8,849 nucleotides of DNA from NCBI GenBank assembly GCA_905212215.1, contig CAJMDR010000059.1, forward strand, positions 1-8,849. Reading direction: 5' to 3'. This DNA is from an uncultured Porphyromonadaceae bacterium (lineage in GTDB: Bacteria; Bacteroidota; Bacteroidia; Bacteroidales; Muribaculaceae). Each line of letters opens with the position of its first letter. Position 1 is the first letter of the stretch. The notes beneath the pieces were generated by a model. The model made no database searches. It had not been told where the DNA came from and saw only the letters and a program-made list of their open reading frames with translations. Of this stretch, positions 1 to 6,459 are shown piece after piece. Made by a program: the position numbers and the translations under genes.

Positions 1-209
1 ATCAGTCTGCGGCGGCGAGAAAAGCTGTTCTTACAGTGAATTCGTCCAACTTTCAGCCGCAGAAACTGGTTATAAGTCTGAAAAACGGAGGGAAAGCAAC
101 AGTGACTGTAACTTCGATAAGGCGTGGTATGGTTCCGTCGCTTACCAATTCTTTCCGTTATCCGAAACAGCGTTTCCCAAAAGTGAAAATCGTTGACTTG
201 AGCTATTGA
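1..209 (+). CDS. lolA: LolA-like outer-membrane lipoprotein carrier, C-terminal fragment
   Basis: The window opens inside this gene. Reading codons from base 3 gives 68 residues before TGA at 207-209. The fragment alternates short beta-strand-like stretches (KAVLTV, KLVISLKNG, KATVTVTSI) and ends in a segment of the form S-F-R-Y-P...-F-P-K-V-K-I-V-D-L. Bacteroidetes LolA-like proteins typically end with a similar FFRFD..KYP...VIDLR tail, so I assign it to that family. LolA is a periplasmic chaperone that ferries lipoproteins from the inner-membrane LolCDE complex to the outer membrane. The call rests on the C-terminal tail and on the position just before trxB, a neighbour order I associate with Bacteroides (ftsK-lolA-trxB, from memory). 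The signal peptide and most of the barrel lie outside the window. Confidence 0.65.
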   Translation, partial: QSAAARKAVLTVNSSNFQPQKLVISLKNGGKATVTVTSIRRGMVPSLTNSFRYPKQRFPKVKIVDLSY

Positions 210-263
210 CAGTAAAGCCGAAGTATCAAGCCGACAGAGACAGAACCTCAAAAGACAAAAACT

Positions 264-1208
264 ATGGACACTGAAAAAGTAAAAGTACTGATAGTAGGCA
301 GCGGCCCGGCAGGATATACGGCCGCCATATACACAGGTCGTGCCAATCTGAACCCTGTGCTTTATGAAGGATCACAGCCAGGTGGACAGCTTACCACTAC
401 TACCGATATAGAGAATTTCCCCGGTTATCCTAAAGGCATCAACGGCACTGAGATGATGGAGGAATTCCGCGCTCAGGCGGAACGTTTCGGAACAGAAGTC
501 CGTAGTTCAAGCATAGAACGCATAGACTTTACCCAAAGACCATATAAATGTCTGGATGAACAGGGCAAAGTGATAGAGGCAGAGACCATAATACTTTGTA
601 CGGGAGCATCTGCCCGTTATCTTGGTATTCCTGACGAAGAGAAATACCGTGGCATGGGAGTAAGCGCATGTGCTGTTTGCGATGGTTTTTTCTATCGTGG
701 TCTGACCGTTGCCGTAGTCGGCGGCGGAGACACAGCATGTGAGGAAGCTGTATATTTGGCAACACTTGCGAAAAAAGTATACATGATAGTCCGCAAGGAT
801 TATCTTCGTGCCTCACAGTTCATGAAGGCGAAAGTTGCCAAGACTGAGAACATAGAAGTGCTGTATAACTGCACAACCAAAGGACTGTTTGGTAAAGACG
901 TTGTACAGGGAGTGGAACTCATACGTTATGCAGGCCTTCCTGAAGAAGAACACTTCAAACTCGACATAGACGGTTTCTTCCTCGCAATAGGTCACAAGCC
1001 TAACACCGAACTCTTCGGCGACAGTGTGGAACTTGATGCTCAGGGATATGTCAAGACCAACGGTCACAGTCAGGCTACCAATCTACCGGGAGTCTTTGCA
1101 GCTGGAGATGTCTGTGACCCCAGCTACCGTCAGGCAATCACCGCAGCCGGAACAGGCTGCAGGGCCGCTCTCGATGCTGAGCGCTTCCTGCTAAAAAATG
1201 AGAAATAA
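264..1208 (+). CDS. trxB: Thioredoxin-disulfide reductase
   Basis: Cytoplasmic FAD- and NADPH-dependent flavoenzyme that reduces thioredoxin. The 314-residue length matches low-molecular-weight bacterial TrxB. Visible motifs in order: FAD-binding GSGPAG at residues 12-17; the PGGQLTTT segment at 39-46; the redox-active CAVC at 136-139, set in the usual SACAVCDG context; the NADPH-binding VGGGDTACEEA at 152-162; and the C-terminal FAD motif AAGDVCD at 279-285. The NADPH 2'-phosphate loop, usually HRRxxxR, reads VRKDYLR (176-182), a mild divergence. The ATG at 264 puts the first beta-strand (KVLIVG) near the N-terminus as expected. It follows lolA by 54 bp and precedes a deaminase gene by 54 bp, so co-transcription is plausible. 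No convincing promoter was seen in the upstream gap. Confidence 0.97.
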   Translation: MDTEKVKVLIVGSGPAGYTAAIYTGRANLNPVLYEGSQPGGQLTTTTDIENFPGYPKGINGTEMMEEFRAQAERFGTEVRSSSIERIDFTQRPYKCLDEQGKVIEAETIILCTGASARYLGIPDEEKYRGMGVSACAVCDGFFYRGLTVAVVGGGDTACEEAVYLATLAKKVYMIVRKDYLRASQFMKAKVAKTENIEVLYNCTTKGLFGKDVVQGVELIRYAGLPEEEHFKLDIDGFFLAIGHKPNTELFGDSVELDAQGYVKTNGHSQATNLPGVFAAGDVCDPSYRQAITAAGTGCRAALDAERFLLKNEK

Positions 1209-1246
1209 TCCGTTCGACGGACATTATAAAGCTTCGGCAAGAGCCG
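1209..1246 (+). other. Two small intercistronic hairpins after trxB
   Basis: Directly after the trxB stop codon there is a perfect 5-bp inverted repeat with a 3-nt loop (TCCGT/ACGGA, 1209-1213 and 1217-1221). A 4-bp GC-only hairpin follows (CGGC/GCCG, 1235-1238 and 1243-1246). Neither is followed by a T run, so they do not look like an intrinsic terminator. They could protect or process the mRNA between the two genes, or be chance. Confidence 0.25.
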
Positions 1247-1262
1247 TCAAAAACAAATAACC

Positions 1263-1700
1263 GTGGATCCTAAAGAGAAACAACGCATTCTTGACAGCAG
1301 ATACCTCCGCATGGCGTTTATATGGGCAGAGAACTCATATTGCAAACGCCGTCAGGTAGGCGCTCTGTTAGTAAAGGATAACATGATAATATCAGACGGC
1401 TTCAACGGCACACCATCAGGGTTTGAGAACTGCTGCGAAGACAGCGAAGGCGTAACTTATCCATATGTGCTACATGCCGAGGCGAACGCCATAACCAAAG
1501 TGGCGAGGAGCAATAACTCAAGCGCAGGAAGCACACTATACATCACCACATCGCCATGTATGGAGTGCAGCAAACTTATCATTCAAGCAGGTATTCGGCG
1601 CATAGTCTATGCGGAAGAATACCGTATCACCAACGGTCTGGATCTTTTGCGACAGGCTGGAGTGGAAGTGGTGTATTTCCCTAAAGAAGAACTGTTGTAG
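1263..1700 (+). CDS. dCMP deaminase family protein
   Basis: A 145-residue zinc-dependent deaminase of the dCMP/ComEB type. Such enzymes convert dCMP to dUMP and so feed dTMP synthesis. The zinc site is visible as HAEANAI (71-77; His71 ligand, Glu73 proton shuttle) and PCMEC (98-102; Cys99 and Cys102 ligands). The family signature FNGTPSGFENC lies at 47-57. The start is a GTG at 1263: the frame is open back to 1230 with no upstream ATG, and the first internal ATG (Met17) would cut into the first conserved helix (SRYLRMAFIWA). It lies 54 bp after trxB and 18 bp before the S41 protease gene, in the same orientation. A dCMP deaminase, S41 peptidase, 5-FCL order is one I recognise from Bacteroidetes genomes. 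Substrate specificity is inferred from family only. Confidence 0.92.
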   Translation: MDPKEKQRILDSRYLRMAFIWAENSYCKRRQVGALLVKDNMIISDGFNGTPSGFENCCEDSEGVTYPYVLHAEANAITKVARSNNSSAGSTLYITTSPCMECSKLIIQAGIRRIVYAEEYRITNGLDLLRQAGVEVVYFPKEELL

Positions 1701-1718
1701 AAGCGCTAACGAACAAAG

Positions 1719-3356
1719 ATGAAACGTAACCGTCTTTTTTACATAATAAGTCCATTGCTTTTCATGGCCGGTATAGCCGTGGGTATCCTTATGGGTAATC
1801 TCCCAGGCTTGCGACATGGCAGCGTTAGTGGCGACATACCTGACAAGTATGGAGAAATCCTTCGGCTTATCAGTCAGGAATATGTCGACACAATGAATGT
1901 AGATTCCCTGCTGGAGATGAATATACCGGATTTGCTCAGCTATCTCGATCCCCATTCGGTCTATATACCGAAAAGTGATTTCGAGGACGTCAATTCCGAG
2001 CTTGAAGGTTCTTTCTCCGGTGTCGGTATATCGTTCCAGATAATCAAGGATACGGTAATAGCCATGGAAATCATAGCGGGAGGACCGGCTCAGAAAGTGG
2101 GTATGCTACCAGGCGACAGAATTCTTATGGCGGATACGGCATCTCTTGTAGGTCCTGGGGTGAACTCTGAGAAAGTGTTCAAGAATCTGCGTGGCGCAAA
2201 AGGCACCAAAGTCAAACTGAAAGTGCTTAGGAGCGGTATGACAACTCCTACTACTTACGAAGTGATAAGAGGCGACATTCCTGTCAATTCTGTTGATGCT
2301 TCATATATGATAGACGAAGGCATCGGCTATATTCGTGTTGGCAAGTTTGCAAAAAACACATATCAGGAATTCCTTCAGGCTTTGTTGCAGCTTAAGCTTC
2401 AAGGGGCCAAAAAGATGATTGTTGACCTTCGAGGTAATTCCGGCGGCTATATGGATCAGGCCATCATGATGGTTAATGAATTCTTGCCGGCAGGTAGAAA
2501 AATAGTCTATACCAAAGGTCGTAACGCTCTTGACGACATCATGGCCAACAGCAATGGCCAAGGTAGTTTCCAGAATATGGAGCTTGCAGTAATAGCCGAT
2601 GAATATTCAGCCTCGGCATCTGAAATCTTTGCGGGAGCCATACAGGATAATGACCGAGGCCTTGTAATAGGACGCCGCACCTTCGGCAAAGGATTAGTAC
2701 AGAACCAGTTCATGTTGCCTGATAATTCTGCCATACGTCTTACTGTGGCTCGATATTATATTCCTTCCGGCCGTTCGATACAAAAGGAATATGTGCGGGG
2801 AGAGGGAGGCAAATATGATCTGGATATTCTGGAACGTTTCAGCAGAGGTGAATTCTACAATCAGGATTCAGTTAAACTTGACCGCAGCAAGGTATATCAC
2901 ACCGTAGGCGGCCGGACTGTTTACGGAGGAGGCGGCATCATGCCCGATATCTTTATACCTGAAGACACTACGGGAGTGACTTCATATTATACAGAAATCA
3001 ACAACAAAGGTCTGATACCACGTTTCGCAATGCGTATTGCTGACACTTACCGCAAGTCGATAGGTAACAGCAAGGAAATGGAACTGCTTCTCAAGACCTT
3101 GCCGAACGATGATGCATTGCTTAAACAGTTCGTGGACTACGCTGCTACAGAAGGTGTTCCGGCAAGATGGTTCTATATCAACCAATCCCGACCTCTGATT
3201 ATTCGTCTATTGAAAGCGGTGATAGTTCGCGACATACTCGGTTTTGACGCATATTTCCGTATCGTGAACCGAGATGACGCCATGGTGACGAGAGCGGTTA
3301 CTGAACTGAAAGCTGGCCGGTCACCTGTTGTAATAAAGAAAAAGGGAGGGAAATAG
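1719..3356 (+). CDS. Membrane-anchored PDZ/S41 C-terminal processing peptidase
   Basis: A 545-residue serine protease of the CtpA/Prc (S41) family, likely acting in the periplasm. The N-terminus (KRNR followed by a hydrophobic stretch at about 7-29) is a signal anchor or signal peptide. A PDZ domain follows at about 90-172, with FSGVGISF at 99-106 and GGPAQKVGMLPGDRIL at 121-136. The S41 core contains MIVDLRGNSGG (233-243). The catalytic Ser-Lys dyad is visible: SASASEIFAG gives Ser299 as likely nucleophile and TFGKGLVQ gives Lys324, the same 25-residue spacing as in E. coli Prc. About 190 further residues after about 355 form the extension common in Bacteroidetes homologues. The first 42 residues contain no lipobox cysteine. 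The target proteins cannot be read from sequence. It begins 18 bp after the deaminase stop. Confidence 0.93.
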   Translation: MKRNRLFYIISPLLFMAGIAVGILMGNLPGLRHGSVSGDIPDKYGEILRLISQEYVDTMNVDSLLEMNIPDLLSYLDPHSVYIPKSDFEDVNSELEGSFSGVGISFQIIKDTVIAMEIIAGGPAQKVGMLPGDRILMADTASLVGPGVNSEKVFKNLRGAKGTKVKLKVLRSGMTTPTTYEVIRGDIPVNSVDASYMIDEGIGYIRVGKFAKNTYQEFLQALLQLKLQGAKKMIVDLRGNSGGYMDQAIMMVNEFLPAGRKIVYTKGRNALDDIMANSNGQGSFQNMELAVIADEYSASASEIFAGAIQDNDRGLVIGRRTFGKGLVQNQFMLPDNSAIRLTVARYYIPSGRSIQKEYVRGEGGKYDLDILERFSRGEFYNQDSVKLDRSKVYHTVGGRTVYGGGGIMPDIFIPEDTTGVTSYYTEINNKGLIPRFAMRIADTYRKSIGNSKEMELLLKTLPNDDALLKQFVDYAATEGVPARWFYINQSRPLIIRLLKAVIVRDILGFDAYFRIVNRDDAMVTRAVTELKAGRSPVVIKKKGGK

Positions 3357-3375
3357 CCTTTGAGGGTATTTCAAA

Positions 3376-3395
3376 TTTGTGTTAGTGAACACAAA
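3376..3395 (+). promoter_or_regulatory. Perfect 8-bp inverted repeat ahead of 5-FCL gene
   Basis: Arms TTTGTGTT (3376-3383) and AACACAAA (3388-3395) are perfectly complementary around a 4-nt centre. The repeat lies in the 64-bp gap between the S41 protease and the cyclo-ligase and ends 25 bp before its likely ATG. It could be an operator for a dimeric regulator or an mRNA hairpin. No T run follows, so a terminator is unlikely. No known regulon was matched. Confidence 0.35.
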
Positions 3396-3420
3396 CTCTG
3401 TAATAAAACGTTATACAGGC

Positions 3421-3975
3421 ATGGAGAAAGTGAGAATAAGAAGTAAGATCAACTCAATGCGGCGAATGCTCTCGGAAGAGGAGAAAATGCAGTCGTCGGA
3501 AAAAGTCTTTGAACAACTTGAACAGACAGCGGCATTCATGCTTGCCGACAGGATACTTATGTATCATTCCCTGCCTGACGAGTTGTCGACACACTCATTC
3601 CTGCGGAAATGGGGTAAACGCAAACAGTTTTTCCTACCGAGGGTGAATGGTGTGAACCTCGAAATTCTTCCTTATGACGAGCAAAGGCTGGAACTCGGTT
3701 CGTTCCATATAGAAGAGCCCACGGGAGAGAATACCGTCGACCCGTCGGAACTGGAACTCATAATAGTTCCTGCCGTAGCGTTTGATAGAAAAGGGTCAAG
3801 GCTTGGCCGCGGTAAAGGATTCTATGACCGTCTGTTGGCTGATACCAAGGCTGTAAAAATCGGTATTGGCTATGATTTCCAACTGATAGACGAGATACCG
3901 GTAGAGGAACATGATGTTCCCATGAATATGGTGGTGACGGAGACTTCGGTCATACTCTGCCGCCCTAAGCGTTAA
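3421..3975 (+). CDS. ygfA: 5-formyltetrahydrofolate cyclo-ligase (methenyl-THF synthetase)
   Basis: Converts 5-formyl-THF to 5,10-methenyl-THF using ATP in cytosolic one-carbon metabolism, reclaiming folate that would otherwise inhibit other enzymes. I start it at ATG 3421, giving 184 residues, the normal size for the family. The frame opens earlier at a GTG (3379), but those 14 extra residues lie across the palindrome and show no family similarity. The N-terminal basic segment RIRSKINSMRRML suits the nucleotide-binding region. The C-terminal family signature GSRLGRGKGFYDRLL is present, preceded by LIIVPAVAFD and followed by a KIGIGYDFQLIDEIPVEEHDVPMN segment in the usual place. It is the fourth gene of a compact forward run. 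The next ATG begins 6 bp after its stop. Confidence 0.93.
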   Translation: MEKVRIRSKINSMRRMLSEEEKMQSSEKVFEQLEQTAAFMLADRILMYHSLPDELSTHSFLRKWGKRKQFFLPRVNGVNLEILPYDEQRLELGSFHIEEPTGENTVDPSELELIIVPAVAFDRKGSRLGRGKGFYDRLLADTKAVKIGIGYDFQLIDEIPVEEHDVPMNMVVTETSVILCRPKR

Positions 3976-3981
3976 TGCATC

Positions 3982-4605
3982 ATGCATCTTTACGGTCCGA
4001 ATCAGAAACTCGCCGATATAATATTTCATAATCCGGCATCGATACCGGTCCTGAACCGTTTTGGTATCAGGCTCGGTGTCGGCAATGCCACTCTTGCGCA
4101 GGAATGTGAGAAGTTAGGTCTTGAAGAAGAGTTTGTAGAGGCAATTCTGAACATCAGTCTAAATGAAGATTTCTTCCCCGAACGTGTACTGAAAACATTC
4201 AAACTGAAACCGCTCAGTGACTACCTGTTGGAAACAGACAGGTTCTACGCAGAAGTTCAGTTACCTAATATTGCGAGGCATCTTGATTCCCTTATCCGTT
4301 GCAGCGAGACTGGAAGAGGTAATCTTGAGCTGTTGAGAAAATTTTTCGGCGACTTAAGCGAGGAATTGAACCAGAGAGCAAGAGCTGAAATTGCTGCTGG
4401 TGAATGTAACGGCGATGATTGGCAACCGGTAGCCGACTGTCTGTCGGATCTACTCAGTTTCTTTGTGATACATCTTAGCGGAGAATACAACGAAAATCTC
4501 TGCAATGCCGTTGTAAGCGCTATATTTACCCTTGACCATGACCTGCGTCAGACTACAAGAATACGCAAACGTGTTCTCTTGCCATTATTAAGTAAAGATG
4601 TCTGA
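3982..4605 (+). CDS. RIC/hemerythrin-like protein with apparently lost metal ligands
   Basis: A 207-residue protein resembling the RIC (YtfE/ScdA) layout. Residues about 8-73 look like the small ScdA_N-type helical domain: KLADIIFHNPASIPVLNRFGI matches the pattern of a helix, HPxxxxVFxxYGI and a turn. In RICs the next segment carries FCCGG; here it is LGVGN, with no cysteines. Residues about 78-205 align in pattern with a four-helix hemerythrin-like domain (YLLETDRFYAEVQLPNI; a mid helix; RIRKRVLLPLL near the end). The usual iron ligands look replaced: THxHF reads ETDRF, the HMxxE helix reads NQRARAE, and HxRIE reads TTRIR. A di-iron repair role for stress-damaged Fe-S clusters is therefore doubtful; it may act as a scaffold or ligand-binding partner. 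The last 8 bp overlap the downstream LuxR-type gene, implying translational coupling. Confidence 0.55.
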   Translation: MHLYGPNQKLADIIFHNPASIPVLNRFGIRLGVGNATLAQECEKLGLEEEFVEAILNISLNEDFFPERVLKTFKLKPLSDYLLETDRFYAEVQLPNIARHLDSLIRCSETGRGNLELLRKFFGDLSEELNQRARAEIAAGECNGDDWQPVADCLSDLLSFFVIHLSGEYNENLCNAVVSAIFTLDHDLRQTTRIRKRVLLPLLSKDV

Positions 4606-5137
4606 AAAAGTAAGGTATATAGCAGCTTGCGGTGTCCCGGCAATGATTATAGAAGGATGCAATTCGCTGGGACTTTATATGCCAGTCAGGATGGTTGAAG
4701 AGCGTTCTCTGCCACATCTACGCCCTGAAGGATGGTTGCTTTCTTCTGAAGTGTTCTCGTCAAATCTTGATTTGCTTCTGCCTTACCGTAAACATATACT
4801 TCTTCTTTGCAACGAGCAAAATCATGGTTCTTTCCATGAACATTCTCCTGAGCGTATATGGCTTCATGCAGATGTGGAGACCTGGCTTGACGCATTCAAC
4901 AAACTTGAAAGGAACGGCAGTCCATACGGAACGGAAACCAGTCAGGCACCATTGTCCCAGCGGGAGAAGGATGTCTTAAGGCTTATAGCGGCCGGACTTA
5001 CAGCAAAAGAGATAGCGGACAGATTGGGGATTTCTGCCAATACAGTGGTCACTCACCGTAAGAACCTCAGTTCCAAGCTTGGCATCAAGAGTGCATCCGG
5101 ACTTAGTCTGTATGCAATGATGAACGGACTCATATAA
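4598..5137 (+). CDS. LuxR/GerE-type helix-turn-helix transcriptional regulator
   Basis: A 179-residue DNA-binding protein. The C-terminal GerE domain (about 119-173) is clear: LSQREKDVLRLIAAGLTAKEIADRLGISANTVVTHR, with the recognition helix at about 146-158. The N-terminal 110 residues are not a recognisable receiver: there is no phospho-acceptor Asp in a VDD/D..M.. pattern and no conserved Lys near the end. They contain beta-alpha-like hydrophobic stretches (YIAACGVPAMII, RKHILLLCN) and four cysteines (11, 21, 71, plus none in the HTH region beyond these), so they may be a degenerate receiver or other sensor fold. The ATG lies inside the 3' end of the RIC-like gene, sharing the bases ATGTCTGA. 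The 3' end overlaps hemW by 8 bp tail to tail. The regulated genes are unknown. Confidence 0.85.
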   Translation: MSEKVRYIAACGVPAMIIEGCNSLGLYMPVRMVEERSLPHLRPEGWLLSSEVFSSNLDLLLPYRKHILLLCNEQNHGSFHEHSPERIWLHADVETWLDAFNKLERNGSPYGTETSQAPLSQREKDVLRLIAAGLTAKEIADRLGISANTVVTHRKNLSSKLGIKSASGLSLYAMMNGLI

Positions 5138-6248
5138 GCGAAGTCATGATTGCATCGCTGATAAGACAGGCTTTCGGAGAAGAAAGTCTAAGATGCTCAT
5201 TCGAAAATTCAAGCAAGCCTTCTTCAATCCACTGTTTCGCATTCTGATTTAGTATCGAGAGTTCTTTTTCACCGAACAGATTGAGGAATTCAGCACAGTC
5301 AATTCCTTTCATAGTCCTCAACCTTGTGAGAATATACTCAACACGTAAATCATATTGAGAGAGGTTTTCTTTTATAATATTGGGGCCGTTTTTAACGTAT
5401 GAATCCAAATCAGGAGAATTGGTGTAACGACAATTATATGCCGGATAACCGGAAGCCGAAGGTCCGAGACCAATGTAAGACGTAGAGTCCCAGTAAGCAC
5501 TGTTATGGCGTGAGTGTTTACCCGGCATAGCAAAATTTGAAATTTCGTAATGCTGATAGCCTGTATCGGCAAGGACAGAACATAAATGCAGATACATTGC
5601 AGATACTTTGCCTTCATCGGGGACATTATATTTCCCGGAATCGACAAGACGCGACAATGCTGAGTCACCTTCCAGTTCAAGCATATAGACTGAGATATGC
5701 TGCGGCTCCAGACCAAGAAGTGTTTTAAGACTAAAGGAAAAAGAATCGATTGTCTGCAATGGAAGGCCACATATTAGGTCAAGGCTGAGATCTCCATAAT
5801 TCTTTAGCAAAGAAGCAGCATTCATAACCATTTGAGGCGAGTGCCTCCTTCCTATGGCATGAAGCTCTTCCGGAATCATAGACTGCACACCCATGCTGAA
5901 TCGCGTGAATCCAGTTTCTTTCCATATTTTTACATTATGTTCATTTACATCCTCCGGATTGACTTCGAGAGTTATTTCATCGGGTAAGAAGACATTCCCC
6001 AGAGTCCGGCGGAAATGATTTACTAAATCTAATATGAGGTAAGGGTCAAGCGATGAAGGTGTTCCTCCACCGAAGTATAGTGTCTTTACCGGAGCATTCT
6101 TCACTATCCACTCCTTCCAGGAATCAAGCTCTTGTCTGAGTGCATTTACATAAGGCACATGTAGATTGTTGCGCCCTAATGACGAGTAGAAGGCGCAGTA
6201 TAGGCAACGTGAGCGACAGAACGGAAAATGAACGTATATTGAATTCAT
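5130..6248 (-). CDS. hemW: Radical SAM protein HemW (haem chaperone, CPO-like)
   Basis: A 372-residue radical SAM protein of the HemW family, formerly annotated as oxygen-independent coproporphyrinogen III oxidase. It starts at the ATG whose complement is at 6246-6248, giving MNSIYVHFPFC, the typical HemW opening. The frame continues 29 codons upstream, but that stretch is hydrophobic and unlike the family. The 4Fe-4S/SAM motif CRSRCLYC (Cys11, 15, 18) is CX3CX2C. GGGTPS at 60-65 is the SAM-binding loop. Further family motifs are LDLICGLPLQT (157-166), HYEISNFA (233-240), HNSAYW (248-253) and GLGPSA (260-265). HemN lacks this exact set, so HemW is preferred: it binds haem and delivers it to respiratory proteins. 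It is convergent with the LuxR-type gene and divergent from EF-G. Confidence 0.93.
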   Translation of the reverse strand: MNSIYVHFPFCRSRCLYCAFYSSLGRNNLHVPYVNALRQELDSWKEWIVKNAPVKTLYFGGGTPSSLDPYLILDLVNHFRRTLGNVFLPDEITLEVNPEDVNEHNVKIWKETGFTRFSMGVQSMIPEELHAIGRRHSPQMVMNAASLLKNYGDLSLDLICGLPLQTIDSFSFSLKTLLGLEPQHISVYMLELEGDSALSRLVDSGKYNVPDEGKVSAMYLHLCSVLADTGYQHYEISNFAMPGKHSRHNSAYWDSTSYIGLGPSASGYPAYNCRYTNSPDLDSYVKNGPNIIKENLSQYDLRVEYILTRLRTMKGIDCAEFLNLFGEKELSILNQNAKQWIEEGLLEFSNEHLRLSSPKACLISDAIMTSLI

Positions 6249-6287
6249 CTTTAACTTATGATGTGAAGAGAGGTTAAAAATCCGGAG

Positions 6288-6318
6288 TAAAATTAATACA
6301 ATAAGGTGTAAACACAAA
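6288..6318 (-). promoter_or_regulatory. Putative Bacteroidetes-type promoter for hemW
   Basis: On the minus strand, TTTG (complement of 6315-6318) is followed after exactly 19 nt by TAATTTTA (complement of 6288-6295). The Bacteroidetes vegetative consensus is TTTG, 19-21 nt, TAnnTTTG; only the last base of the -7 element differs. The predicted transcript start at about 6280 would leave a leader of about 30 nt before the hemW ATG. Confidence 0.45.
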
Positions 6319-6376
6319 AACATGTTATAAAACATAATTGAGTAAGCAGTCTATGTCGCCGAAAAGTTGTAAATTG

Positions 6377-6420
6377 CAGCCGCTTTTCTAAGGGCTGTTT
6401 CCAGATGCGGTAAAACAGCC
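6377..6420 (+). promoter_or_regulatory. Mutually exclusive hairpins in the EF-G upstream region
   Basis: Hairpin A pairs CAGCC (6377-6381) with GGCTG (6393-6397), extends by CTT/AAG past one bulged G, and has a 4-nt loop. Hairpin B pairs GGCTGTTT (6393-6400) with AAACAGCC (6413-6420) around a 12-nt loop. Both need bases 6393-6397, so only one can form. CAGCCGC also occurs twice as a direct repeat (6377-6383 and 6416-6422). The element ends 39 nt before the EF-G ATG. It could be a leader switch or a regulator-binding palindrome. No good TTTG/TAnnTTTG promoter was seen on this strand; the nearest -7-like match is TACTTTCG at 6429-6436. Confidence 0.35.
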
Positions 6421-6459
6421 GCAAAAGATACTTTCGAACTTACAACTAAAGGTAATAAT

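Noticed and set aside
1536..1955. 139-codon minus-strand frame across the deaminase/protease boundary
   Set aside because: No family resemblance; antisense to two well-supported genes.
3379..3420. GTG start extending the cyclo-ligase by 14 residues
   Set aside because: The extra residues run through the palindrome, and family length fits the ATG at 3421.
4695..4979. 94-codon plus-strand frame inside the LuxR-type gene
   Set aside because: Off-frame to a clear GerE-domain gene and without recognisable motifs.
6249..6335. N-terminal extension of hemW, hydrophobic and signal-like
   Set aside because: HemW is cytosolic and starts just before its IYVHFPFC motif. The extension covers the likely promoter.
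6429..6436. TACTTTCG as a -7 box for EF-G
   Set aside because: One mismatch to TAnnTTTG and no TTTG at the required 19-21 nt upstream. Too weak to list as a promoter.
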